DNA from: Acidimicrobiales bacterium
GTDB lineage: Bacteria > Actinomycetota > Acidimicrobiia > Acidimicrobiales > Palsa-688
Length of the DNA stretch: 5,541 bases
NCBI GenBank assembly: GCA_030039575.1
Contig: JASHVH010000422.1
Coordinates: 1-5,541 of the forward strand
Direction of reading: 5' to 3'
Part shown: in pieces, positions 1 to 5,541 of the stretch
Position numbering within the stretch: position 1 is the first letter of the stretch
Layout: each line of letters begins with the position of its first letter
The notes under the pieces: model-generated
Told to the model about the DNA's origin: nothing
Database searches by the model: none
Seen by the model: only the letters and a program-made list of their open reading frames with translations
Program-made: the position numbers and the translations under genes

Positions 1-68
1 GTAACGGCACGCTGGTAACGGCACGCTGGTAACGGCACGCTGGTAATGGCAGCTGGCAATGGGCCCGC
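1..68. repeat. 14-bp tandem repeat array, truncated by window edge
   Basis: Three identical head-to-tail copies of the 14-mer GTAACGGCACGCTG occupy 1-14, 15-28 and 29-42. A degenerate 13-base copy (GTAATGGCAGCTG) follows at 43-55, and a weaker relic starting GCAATGGG lies at 56-68. The array probably extends left of the window, so the copy number is unknown. The unit length is not a multiple of three and no gene covers it, so it looks like a non-coding minisatellite or a series of protein-binding sites. The decay at the right end suggests that this is the array boundary. Function is unknown. Confidence 0.9.
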
Positions 69-335
69 TTCGCAATTACAACTTCCACCGTGGCTGGTCC
101 CATTCAACGCCCGTAAGCGGGCCCCGGCAAGCCACCCCAAGGGGGCAAACGGCCACCTACCGAGGTTCGCGAACCCGCGGCGCTCAGAGAACGAGGACGG
201 CGTCCTTCAGGTCCCGCCCAAGCGTGGGCGGCGGGCACCACGACCAGGGGGTGGAGGCATCCACCCTCCGGGCCCACCCGGCGATCAACCCGAGGGTTGA
301 CGACCCGACGGCCACTCCGGGCGGACACTGACCCT
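69..335. other. Non-coding leader rich in short inverted repeats
   Basis: No credible gene is seen here; the small open frames have low-complexity Pro/Arg/Gly-rich translations. Instead there are successive inverted repeats. GCCCG/CGGGC lies at 109-113/118-122, and the palindrome GGTTCGCGAACC at 164-175. AGGAC/GTCCT lies at 194-198/202-206, CCGCCCA/TGGGCGG at 214-220/225-231 with a four-base loop, and GGGTGGA/TCCACCC at 249-255/260-266 with loop GGCA. The last is a 16-bp dyad at 285-300. None is followed by a T tract. The stretch may hold a terminator of a gene to the left, operators, or a structured leader RNA for the operon starting at 336. I recognise no known riboswitch family. Confidence 0.6.
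285..302 (+). promoter_or_regulatory. Perfect 16-bp dyad overlapping a -35-like TTGACG
   Basis: TCAACCC-GA-GGGTTGA (285-300) is an inverted repeat with perfect 7-base arms and a two-base centre. That centre is too tight for a good RNA hairpin but is typical of a site for a dimeric DNA-binding protein. Its right arm runs into TTGACG (297-302), which resembles a -35 hexamer 34 bases before the ATG at 336. No good -10 hexamer is visible at normal spacing, so the promoter itself is tentative. By position the dyad could be an operator for the membrane protein-kinase-regulator operon; autoregulation by the response regulator is possible but unproven. Confidence 0.45.
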
Positions 336-851
336 ATGACCCTCACTGAGTACCTAATTGACATCGCCCTGATCGCCGTCGTGCTGCTCCAAGTCCGCCG
401 CCGGCGCCTGAACGTCCTCTCGCTGGTCCTCCCGATCGGGATCGTGGCGTACGCGGCGACCCAGTACTTGCACAGCATCCCGACCGGCGGCAACGACCTC
501 GCCCTCGTCGCCGTGGGTGTCACTGCCGGCACGGCGCTCGGCGTACTGACCGGCCTGTTCACCTCGGTGCGGCGCGATGCCGACGGCCACGCCTACTCCA
601 AGGCCGGAGCGCTCGCCGCGATCTTATGGCTCGTCGGCGTCGGTACCCGGTTCGCCTTCCAGCTGTACGCCAGCAACGGCGGTGGCCGCGCCATCGAGCG
701 GTTCTCCGCTCACCACGCCATCACTTCGTCGGCCGCCTGGACCGCCGCGCTCATACTGATGGCCTTCGGCGAAGTGATCGCCCGCACCGCTGTCCTCGGT
801 CTGCGGGGCTGGTCGGCCGGGGCGTTCCGGCCCAGCCTGGCCGAGGCATGA
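336..851 (+). CDS. Small five-helix membrane protein (possibly DUF1453/CcdC-like)
   Basis: This is a 171-residue protein made mostly of hydrophobic segments, at about residues 5-20, 26-45, 55-76, 89-111 and 129-150. A basic stretch RRRR (21-24) lies after the first helix and a charged loop around RRDADG (79-84) after the third. The pattern is like small actinobacterial membrane proteins of the DUF1453/CcdC type, but I assign that family only tentatively. ATG at 336 is preferred, with a weak GGGCGGA ribosome site about 10 bases upstream. A TTG at 297 in the same frame would add 13 residues unlike a membrane-protein start and overlap the dyad. The stop at 849-851 lies six bases before the kinase gene, so the two are probably co-transcribed, and the product may be an accessory or sensing partner of the kinase. 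It carries a rare TTA leucine codon at 624-626. Confidence 0.85.
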   Translation: MTLTEYLIDIALIAVVLLQVRRRRLNVLSLVLPIGIVAYAATQYLHSIPTGGNDLALVAVGVTAGTALGVLTGLFTSVRRDADGHAYSKAGALAAILWLVGVGTRFAFQLYASNGGGRAIERFSAHHAITSSAAWTAALILMAFGEVIARTAVLGLRGWSAGAFRPSLAEA

Positions 852-857
852 TGGTCA

Positions 858-2006
858 GTGGTGATCTTCTTCGATCCCATAGGCGGTCCCCGAGGATCCT
901 GGTTAGGGATCAGCGCCAATGCGGCGTGGCTGGGACTGCTGGTATGGGGCGTGACAGCTGAAAAGCACCCAGGGCTTGACGGCGGCCACCTGGCCGCCGT
1001 CATGCTGCTGAGCGCCGGTGGCATCGGGTGGCTCCTGTGGCTGACCAGCCGGATCTGGGGGTACCGCAGGTTGCTTCTGCCGTCGTGGCTGCTGATGGCG
1101 GCGGCAGGCGGCGCCCTCAGTGCCTTCGCCCCCTTGGGCCTGGTGTTCGTGGGCGCTGCCGCCTTGGCCGCCGGGATGGCGTGGCCGGCCGAAAAAGCGG
1201 CGCTCGTCGCCGCCGTCGGGCCTTTGGCCGCTCTGCTCTCGGCCTGGGGTGCCGGGACCAGTTTGGTGATGGCGGTCTGGGCGACAACGAGCGCACTCGG
1301 CGGGCTTACGCTAGGCATCGCCCGCCGGCAGACCCAGGAGCAGGCCGCTCAGGCGGCCAGGGTGCAGGTGAGCGAGGCCAAGGCGGACGCAGAGCGGGCC
1401 CGGGCCGAACTGCTGGCCGGCCGCAACCACCTGGCCCGGGAGTTGCACGACATCCTGGCCCACACCCTGTCGGCCCTCTCCCTCCAGCTGGAGGGCCTCG
1501 ACGCCCTGATAGAGGCGGGCCCAGAACCGGCTCCGGCCGTCCGCAACCAGTTGGACGGGATCCGGCGGCTGGTCCGGGACGGCCTCGAGGACGCCCGCGG
1601 CGCGGTGAGGGCCCTTCGGGAGGACTTGCCGCCGCTCGAGGAGCAGTTGGCCAAGCTGTCCGGCGCCAGCCACGCTTCGCTTAACGTTGAGGGGGCTCCC
1701 CGGCGCCTGTCACCAGACGTGTCATTGGCCCTGTACCGGGTGGCCCAGGAGGCGCTCACCAACGTGGCCAAGCACGCTCCGGGCGCGCAGGCGGAGGTCG
1801 ACCTGGCTTTCACCGACGACCAGGTACGGCTCGAGGTGCGCAACGGCCCGAGCCGAGGCCCCGTAAACGGGTCGGCCAAGCTGGCCGGCTCCGGCGCCGG
1901 CTACGGGCTGCAGGGGATACGGGAGCGGGTCCTGCTCATCGGCGGCCACGTCGAGGCCGGGCCGGCGGGCGACGGTTGGCGGGTGGAAGCCGAGGTCCCG
2001 GCGTGA
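858..2006 (+). CDS. NarL/DesK-type sensor histidine kinase
   Basis: This 382-residue membrane kinase would phosphorylate the regulator encoded next. The N-terminal part has about six hydrophobic helices (roughly 14-33, 43-67, 72-93, 94-110, 113-132, 134-155) with only short loops, so there is no large external sensor domain. A charged helix at 156-188 probably forms a signalling coiled coil. The HisKA_3 domain follows, with phospho-acceptor His197 in ELHDILAHTLS. The HATPase domain has an N box around QEALTNVAKH (297-306) and a G-rich GYGLQGIRERV (348-358). The usual Asp-x-Gly-x-Gly box is reduced to VRNGPS, as I recall is common in this actinobacterial kinase group. Start is GTG at 858; the adjacent GTG at 861 is equally possible, with GAGGC upstream. 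The stop overlaps the regulator start by four bases (GTGA). A rare TTA codon encodes Leu16. The signal is unknown. Confidence 0.96.
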   Translation: MVIFFDPIGGPRGSWLGISANAAWLGLLVWGVTAEKHPGLDGGHLAAVMLLSAGGIGWLLWLTSRIWGYRRLLLPSWLLMAAAGGALSAFAPLGLVFVGAAALAAGMAWPAEKAALVAAVGPLAALLSAWGAGTSLVMAVWATTSALGGLTLGIARRQTQEQAAQAARVQVSEAKADAERARAELLAGRNHLARELHDILAHTLSALSLQLEGLDALIEAGPEPAPAVRNQLDGIRRLVRDGLEDARGAVRALREDLPPLEEQLAKLSGASHASLNVEGAPRRLSPDVSLALYRVAQEALTNVAKHAPGAQAEVDLAFTDDQVRLEVRNGPSRGPVNGSAKLAGSGAGYGLQGIRERVLLIGGHVEAGPAGDGWRVEAEVPA

Positions 2007-2665
2007 AGGTGCTGGTGGCCGACGACCAGCGGGTGGTCCGGGAGGGCCTGGCCACGATCGTCGGCACCCTGCCTGGGGTAGAGGTCGTGGGGCTGGCCGC
2101 TGACGGGGCAGAGGCGACTGCACTGGCGGCCGAGCACCAACCCGACGTCGTCCTCATGGACCTGCGCATGCCCGGCATGGACGGCATCCATGCCACGGCC
2201 GCCATCCGCAGCCAGCTCCCGGGCACCCAGGTGGTAATCCTCACTACCTACGCCGACGACACGTCGATCGTCGACGCCTTGTCGGCCGGCGCCACTGGTT
2301 ACCTCACCAAAGACGCCACCCGGGACGACATCCGCCGTGCGCTGGAAGCGGCGGTCGAAGGTCAGGGCGTGCTGGACCCCGCTGTACAGGCGCGGCTCCT
2401 GGAGGCGGCCAGGGCCGGCGTACAGGCCGAACGAAACCGGCCCCCCAACGCAGCCCGGGCCCCGCTGCCCGACGGGTTGACCGACCGGGAGGCCGAGGTG
2501 CTGAGTTTGATCGCCCAGGGCCGGTCGAACAGCGAGATCGCCAAGGAACTGTACGTGGCGGAGGCCACGGTGAAGACCCACGTGAACCGCATCCTGGCCA
2601 AGACCGGCGCACGCGACCGCACGCAGGCCGCCGCCTACGCCCATCGCAACGGCCTAGCCGGCTAA
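2003..2665 (+). CDS. NarL/LuxR-family response regulator
   Basis: This 220-residue DNA-binding regulator is the evident partner of the kinase just upstream. The receiver domain (about 1-118) has the acidic pair Asp7-Asp8, phospho-acceptor Asp53 in LMDLRMPGMDG, Thr81 in ILTTYA and Lys103 in YLTKDA, so all the key switch residues are present. A linker follows. A LuxR-type helix-turn-helix starts at LTDREAEVLSLIAQG (159-173) and continues through SEIAKELYVAEATVKTHV, ending near residue 218. The GTG at 2003 is chosen because it gives the canonical MKVLVADDQ start, overlaps the kinase stop as GTGA, and has GAGGT eight bases upstream; an in-frame TTG at 1976 would add nine non-homologous residues. 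Target genes are unknown. Its own operon, and less directly the convergent exporter, are candidates by position only. Confidence 0.97.
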   Translation: MKVLVADDQRVVREGLATIVGTLPGVEVVGLAADGAEATALAAEHQPDVVLMDLRMPGMDGIHATAAIRSQLPGTQVVILTTYADDTSIVDALSAGATGYLTKDATRDDIRRALEAAVEGQGVLDPAVQARLLEAARAGVQAERNRPPNAARAPLPDGLTDREAEVLSLIAQGRSNSEIAKELYVAEATVKTHVNRILAKTGARDRTQAAAYAHRNGLAG

Positions 2666-2671
2666 GCCGGC
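2657..2671 (+). terminator. Possible hairpin terminator at the regulator stop codon
   Basis: GCCGGC (2657-2662), loop TAA (the stop codon itself), then GCCGGC (2666-2671) forms a six-pair GC hairpin. The overlapping TAGCCGGCTA is itself a perfect palindrome. No T tract follows, so this would be a T-less terminator of the kind proposed for high-GC actinomycetes. It sits where the rightward operon should end, before the convergent exporter gene. Confidence 0.4.
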
Positions 2672-2762
2672 CACTACTCCTTTCCGGGCGGCGCCGAAAC
2701 GCCCAGTGCGCCTCGCCCGACGACACAAAGCGCTGACGCAGACCCCGGGGTGTTGGCCCTCG

Positions 2763-2776
2763 GCCGCCGAAGCGCC
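2763..2776 (-). terminator. Possible UUCG-loop hairpin after the exporter gene
   Basis: Read on the minus strand, about 20 bases after the exporter stop, the sequence GGCGCTTCGGCGGCC can fold with a C(UUCG)G tetraloop, three G/C pairs, a one-base bulge and two more G/C pairs. This tetraloop is unusually stable, but the stem is short and no U tract follows. The rest of the 130-bp convergent gap (2666-2795) has a 10-bp palindrome ACCCCGGGGT at 2742-2751 and no gene. Confidence 0.25.
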
Positions 2777-2795
2777 CACCCGGCTCTGCTGGCGG

Positions 2796-4562
2796 TCAGC
2801 GGGAGACCGAAGCGGAAGCCGGCTCGACTATAGGGGCGGGCGACGGAGAAGTAGTGGGCGGGCGGTACACGTAGCGCTTGCCCCGCGACCATGAGGCGGC
2901 GGCGGCGACCAAGCAGCCCAGGGCGGCGAAGTCGAAGGCGGCGTGCAGCCCGGAGGAGAAAGGTTTGGCGATGAGCTCGGGGAAGAACGAACGCCCCAAG
3001 ACCACTGCCCGCTGGGCGGGGTGCAGGCTCGACAGGACGTGGGCGGGGAGCAGGTGGGCCAGCGGGTTGTACCCGAGGAAGGCGGCGAACAGGGTCGAAA
3101 CGGGCGGGAGGTTCCCCACCTTCTGGGCCACCGTGGGCGAGATGCCCTCCGACACGAGCCCGTGGCTGAGGCTGGTCCCGAGCGTGCCTGACAGGCCGAT
3201 GATCACGAGGGTAAAGAAGATGCCGATGGACAGGACCTGGGCGGAGTTCTGGAACGTCGCGTTCATGCCGGCGCCGGCGCCGCGGTCCTGTGGAGGCAGG
3301 CTGTTCATGACACCGGCGCGGTTGGGGCTGGCAAAGGCGCCCATGGCCAGGCCGTTCATCAGCAGCAGCAAGGCGAACGCCCAGTAGGAGAAGTTGATGG
3401 GGAGCGTCTCCAGTAGCAGGAAGCTGGCCGCGGCCAGCAGCATGCCACCGGTGGCGAAGGGCCGGGAGCCGAACCGGTCCGAGAGCGCCCCGGACACCGG
3501 CCCGGCAAGCAGGAAACCGGCCGTCAGGGGGAGCATGTAAATGCCGGCCCAGAGAGGGGTTTGGGCAAAGCTGTAACCGTGCTCGGGCAGCCAAATGCCC
3601 TGGAGCCAGATGATCATCATGAACATCAAGCCGCCGCGGGCCACCGCCGCCAGGAAGCTGGACAGCACCCCGGCTGTGAACGCCCGGATGCGGAACAGCG
3701 CCAGACGGAACATGGGCTCGGCCCGTTTGCGTTCGATCACCCCGAAGGCGGCCAGGAAAGCGGCCCCGACGGCCAGCTCGCTGAGGACCACCGGGCTCGT
3801 CCAGCCCATGGTGTGCCCCCCATAAGGCTGTATCCCGTAGGTGAGCCCGACCATGATGGCTATAAGGCCCAGGGCGAAAGTGATGTTGCCGGGCCAGTCG
3901 ATGTGCGCCACCCTGCGCCTGGCCGTCTCCCGGAGCTTGTAGTAAGCCCACAACGTCCCCGCCAAACCGAACGGCACGGACACCAGGAACACCAGCCGCC
4001 AGTCGATGGGGCCGAGGACGCCGCCGAGCACGAGGCCGACGAACACCCCGCTGATAGCGGCCACGTTGTTGATCCCGAGGGCAAGGCCGCGCTGGTTCTC
4101 AGGGAAGGCGTCGGTGAGGATGGCACTGGAGTTGGCCACCAGGAACGCAGCGCCAATGCCCTGGAAAACCCGGCCCACTACCAGGTAAAGGGCGCCGGCC
4201 TGCCCGTGCATCCAGTCGACGGTCAAGATCAAAGACGTGAGGGTGTAGATGGCGAAGCCGAGGTTGTACATCTTCACCCGGCCGAACATGTCGCCCATCC
4301 GCCCGAACGACACCACCAGCACACTGCTCACCACCAGGAAGGACAGGATCATCCACAACAGGTAGAAGCTGTTGCCGGGACGGAGCGGGTCGAGGTGGAT
4401 GCCCTGGAAGATGTCGGGCAGCGCGATCAACATGATCGACGAGTCGATCGTGGCCATGATGACGCCAAAGGTCGTGTTGGCCAGCGCGATCCACTTGTAG
4501 TCCACTTTCCGGCGCGACGTCGTGGCCGGGCCTGGACTGATGGCGGGGACGCTGGAGCTCAC
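2796..4562 (-). CDS. DHA2-type MFS exporter, 14 transmembrane helices
   Basis: This 588-residue inner-membrane transporter probably exports drugs or other small molecules by proton antiport; the substrate is unknown. Motif D1 is at ATIDSSIMLIALPDI (37-51), motif A at GRMGDMFGRV (87-96) and motif B at GRVFQGIGAAF (130-140). The motif C region GVFVGLVLGG (172-181) has the glycines but lacks the proline of the classic antiporter GPxxGG. The last helix is near 540-558. A long segment (about 460-540) separates it from helix 13, and a Pro/Ser-rich tail ends the protein. The GTG at 4562 has GGAGGT directly against it with no spacer, which is too close for normal use. A TAACCT hexamer six bases upstream would fit a leaderless mRNA instead. 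GTG at 4505 (residue 20) is an alternative start that keeps all helices. The gene begins nine bases after the HIT gene, behind an operator-like dyad. Confidence 0.95.
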   Translation of the reverse strand: MSSSVPAISPGPATTSRRKVDYKWIALANTTFGVIMATIDSSIMLIALPDIFQGIHLDPLRPGNSFYLLWMILSFLVVSSVLVVSFGRMGDMFGRVKMYNLGFAIYTLTSLILTVDWMHGQAGALYLVVGRVFQGIGAAFLVANSSAILTDAFPENQRGLALGINNVAAISGVFVGLVLGGVLGPIDWRLVFLVSVPFGLAGTLWAYYKLRETARRRVAHIDWPGNITFALGLIAIMVGLTYGIQPYGGHTMGWTSPVVLSELAVGAAFLAAFGVIERKRAEPMFRLALFRIRAFTAGVLSSFLAAVARGGLMFMMIIWLQGIWLPEHGYSFAQTPLWAGIYMLPLTAGFLLAGPVSGALSDRFGSRPFATGGMLLAAASFLLLETLPINFSYWAFALLLLMNGLAMGAFASPNRAGVMNSLPPQDRGAGAGMNATFQNSAQVLSIGIFFTLVIIGLSGTLGTSLSHGLVSEGISPTVAQKVGNLPPVSTLFAAFLGYNPLAHLLPAHVLSSLHPAQRAVVLGRSFFPELIAKPFSSGLHAAFDFAALGCLVAAAASWSRGKRYVYRPPTTSPSPAPIVEPASASVSR

Positions 4563-4568
4563 ACCTCC

Positions 4569-4599
4569 AGGTTACCGCGATAGTTCGTCTATCGAACTA
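4569..4599 (-). promoter_or_regulatory. Operator-like 19-bp inverted repeat and candidate -10 before the exporter
   Basis: TAGTTCG-TCTAT-CGAACTA (4581-4599) is an inverted repeat with perfect 7-base arms, AT-richer than its surroundings. It lies in the last codons of the HIT gene and about 20 bases before the exporter start. On the minus strand it is followed by TAACCT (4574-4569), matching the actinobacterial -10 pattern TAnnnT. Transcription would then begin at or next to the GTG start codon. The dyad would cover the -35/spacer region, the classic place for a TetR- or MarR-type repressor of an efflux gene. No such regulator is encoded in the window. The role is inferred from position and symmetry. 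Confidence 0.5.
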
Positions 4600-5138
4600 C
4601 TTTTGCGGAGGGCCACGCGCTCCCAGCTCGCCCGCAGTTTCGCCGCACTCTCTGACAAAGGCTCCGGCAGCACGCGGGCCTCGGCTACGGCAGTCATGAA
4701 GCTCGTGTCCCCCACCCAGCGCGGGATCACGTGCATGTGGAAATGCCCGGGGACACCAGCTCCGGCGGCTTTGCCCAGGTTCGCCCCCAGGTTGACGCCG
4801 TCCGGTCTGTAAGCCTCCTTGACCGCCTGGACGGCGGCGCGCACGCCCTCCCAGACGTCAGCCGCCTCCTCGGGGGTCAGGTCCTCCACCCCGGCCACAT
4901 GGCGGGTCGGCATCACCATCAGGTGGCCGCTCGTGTACGGGTAGGCGTTGAGGATGGCGAACGCCCGCCCCGACGGGTGACGCCAGATGATGTGGACCTC
5001 GTCGTCCGGCAGGCCACTGGCGAGGATGCGGCAGAACACGCACGGATCGGGGGCGGGCCCGTCTTTGGGACCGCCCCCATATGCGCTGGCGATGAAGTCC
5101 GAGCGCCAGCCGGCCCAGAGGTGGTCGAGGTTGGTCAT
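4572..5138 (-). CDS. HIT-family protein, likely Ap4A phosphorylase/hydrolase
   Basis: This 188-residue cytosolic nucleotide-binding protein has the histidine triad HFHMHVIPRW (His132, His134, His136), where the central His134 would be the nucleophile attacking an alpha-phosphate. Other family landmarks are NAYPYTSGHLMVMP (64-77), PTRHVAGVEDL (77-87) and GVNLGANLG (114-122). Cys33-x-x-Cys36 with His80 resembles the structural zinc site of many HIT proteins. The whole protein resembles, from memory, M. tuberculosis Rv2613c, described as a diadenosine tetraphosphate phosphorylase and also lying directly after thrS. Such enzymes clear Ap4A made by aminoacyl-tRNA synthetases, so pairing with thrS makes sense. 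ATG at 5138 is chosen for the GGGGGG ribosome site just upstream and the family-like N-terminus; a longer frame to 5306 would run into thrS. The gap to thrS is 43 bases, so they are probably co-transcribed. Confidence 0.95.
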   Translation of the reverse strand: MTNLDHLWAGWRSDFIASAYGGGPKDGPAPDPCVFCRILASGLPDDEVHIIWRHPSGRAFAILNAYPYTSGHLMVMPTRHVAGVEDLTPEEAADVWEGVRAAVQAVKEAYRPDGVNLGANLGKAAGAGVPGHFHMHVIPRWVGDTSFMTAVAEARVLPEPLSESAAKLRASWERVALRKSSSIDELSR

Positions 5139-5181
5139 GACCGGCCCCCCTTCTTGGCCAGCGCGATCCCGACGAAGACAG

Positions 5182-5541
5182 TCACGGCTGGACGTCGGCC
5201 GCCAACCGGGCCACGAGGTCGGCGACGGGCACGCCGCGTTCGGGGCGTTCGCTGCCCCGGGTATTGACGCCGACGGTCCCGGCGGCAACGTCGTCGTCCC
5301 CGACAACGAGCACGTACGGTACCTTCTCCAGTTTGGCCCGTCGCACGCGCGCCCCGAGCGGCTCGTCCGCCGGTACGTCCTCGGCCCGGAACCCCGCTTG
5401 GCGCACGGCCGTTACCACCGACGAGGCGTAGTCCTCGTGGTCGTCGCGCACCGGGAGCACCTGCACTTGCACCGGCGCCAGCCAAGTCGGGAAGGCACCG
5501 GCGTAGTGCTCCAGCAGAATGGCAAAGAACCGCTCTACCGA
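5182..5541 (-). CDS. thrS: Threonyl-tRNA synthetase, C-terminal part only
   Basis: The final 119 residues of a class IIa aminoacyl-tRNA synthetase are present; the catalytic and N-terminal editing parts lie beyond the right edge of the window. The fragment begins with SVERFFAILLEHYAGAFPTW, which is the conserved end of the catalytic core leading into the anticodon-binding domain. It continues with LAPVQVQVLPVRDDH, then RRAKLEKVPYVLVVGDDD and GTVGVNTRG, typical of the anticodon-binding fold that recognises tRNA-Thr. The frame is open to the window edge, so the gene is cut by the window rather than truncated. It is followed at 43 bases by the HIT gene, as in mycobacteria. Confidence 0.97.
   Translation of the reverse strand, partial: SVERFFAILLEHYAGAFPTWLAPVQVQVLPVRDDHEDYASSVVTAVRQAGFRAEDVPADEPLGARVRRAKLEKVPYVLVVGDDDVAAGTVGVNTRGSERPERGVPVADLVARLAADVQP

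Noticed and set aside
1..68. CRISPR array
   Set aside because: The 14-mers are directly adjacent with no spacers, and there are no cas genes.
46..300. Open frame of 84 codons in the leader
   Set aside because: The translation is Pro/Gly/Arg-rich with no domain-like pattern, it starts inside the tandem repeat, and it overlaps several inverted repeats.
100..300. Known riboswitch or tRNA in the leader
   Set aside because: I looked for the T-loop, TPP, cobalamin, SAM, FMN, glycine and guanidine core motifs and saw none complete. GGTTCGCGAACC resembles a T arm only superficially, with no acceptor or anticodon arms.
2674..3951. 425-codon open frame on the minus strand
   Set aside because: It is a shifted frame of the exporter on the same strand, Arg/Gly/Pro-rich, with no hydrophobic segments or motifs.
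3561..4583. 340-codon open frame on the plus strand
   Set aside because: It is antisense to the exporter, whose transporter motifs are unmistakable. Its His/Glu/Gly/Asp-rich translation is typical of a shadow frame.
4581..4605. Rightward terminator (hairpin followed by TTTT on the plus strand)
   Set aside because: No plus-strand gene ends here, the stem is AT-rich, and the T run is only four bases. An operator is a better reading.
5139..5306. N-terminal extension of the HIT protein
   Set aside because: It would overlap the thrS end by over 100 bases and has no HIT-like sequence, while the ATG at 5138 has a good ribosome site.

Overview
The window is high-GC DNA with strong third-position G/C bias and many GTG/TTG start candidates, which points to an actinomycete (Actinomycetota). 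The threonyl-tRNA synthetase end followed by a HIT-family gene is the same order as M. tuberculosis Rv2614c-Rv2613c, which supports this. The exact class cannot be fixed from this stretch; the DNA gives no specific reason to choose Streptomyces.

Layout. Positions 1-335 hold no convincing gene. They start with a 14-bp tandem repeat that is cut by the window edge, and continue with a run of short inverted repeats ending in a perfect 16-bp dyad about 36 bp before the first gene. A rightward operon follows (336-2665): a small five-helix membrane protein of uncertain family, a NarL/DesK-type membrane histidine kinase, and its NarL/LuxR-type response regulator. Gaps and overlaps are a few bases, so the three are probably co-transcribed and translationally coupled. 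The operon converges on a leftward cluster across a 130-bp gap with hairpin-forming sequence.

The leftward cluster (5541 down to 2796) reads thrS (only its C-terminal anticodon-binding part is inside the window), a HIT-family nucleotide hydrolase/phosphorylase, and a 14-helix DHA2-type MFS exporter. A 19-bp inverted repeat sits at the 3' end of the HIT gene, directly upstream of the exporter start. It looks like an operator that lets the exporter be controlled separately from the housekeeping thrS-HIT pair.

How the parts may work together (inference): the kinase has no obvious extracytoplasmic sensor domain, so it may sense a membrane condition, possibly through the membrane protein encoded just before it. 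Whether the response regulator controls its own operon or the convergent exporter cannot be told from sequence. I found no clearly new system. The best leads are the repeat- and dyad-rich leader at 1-335 and the operator-like dyad before the exporter.
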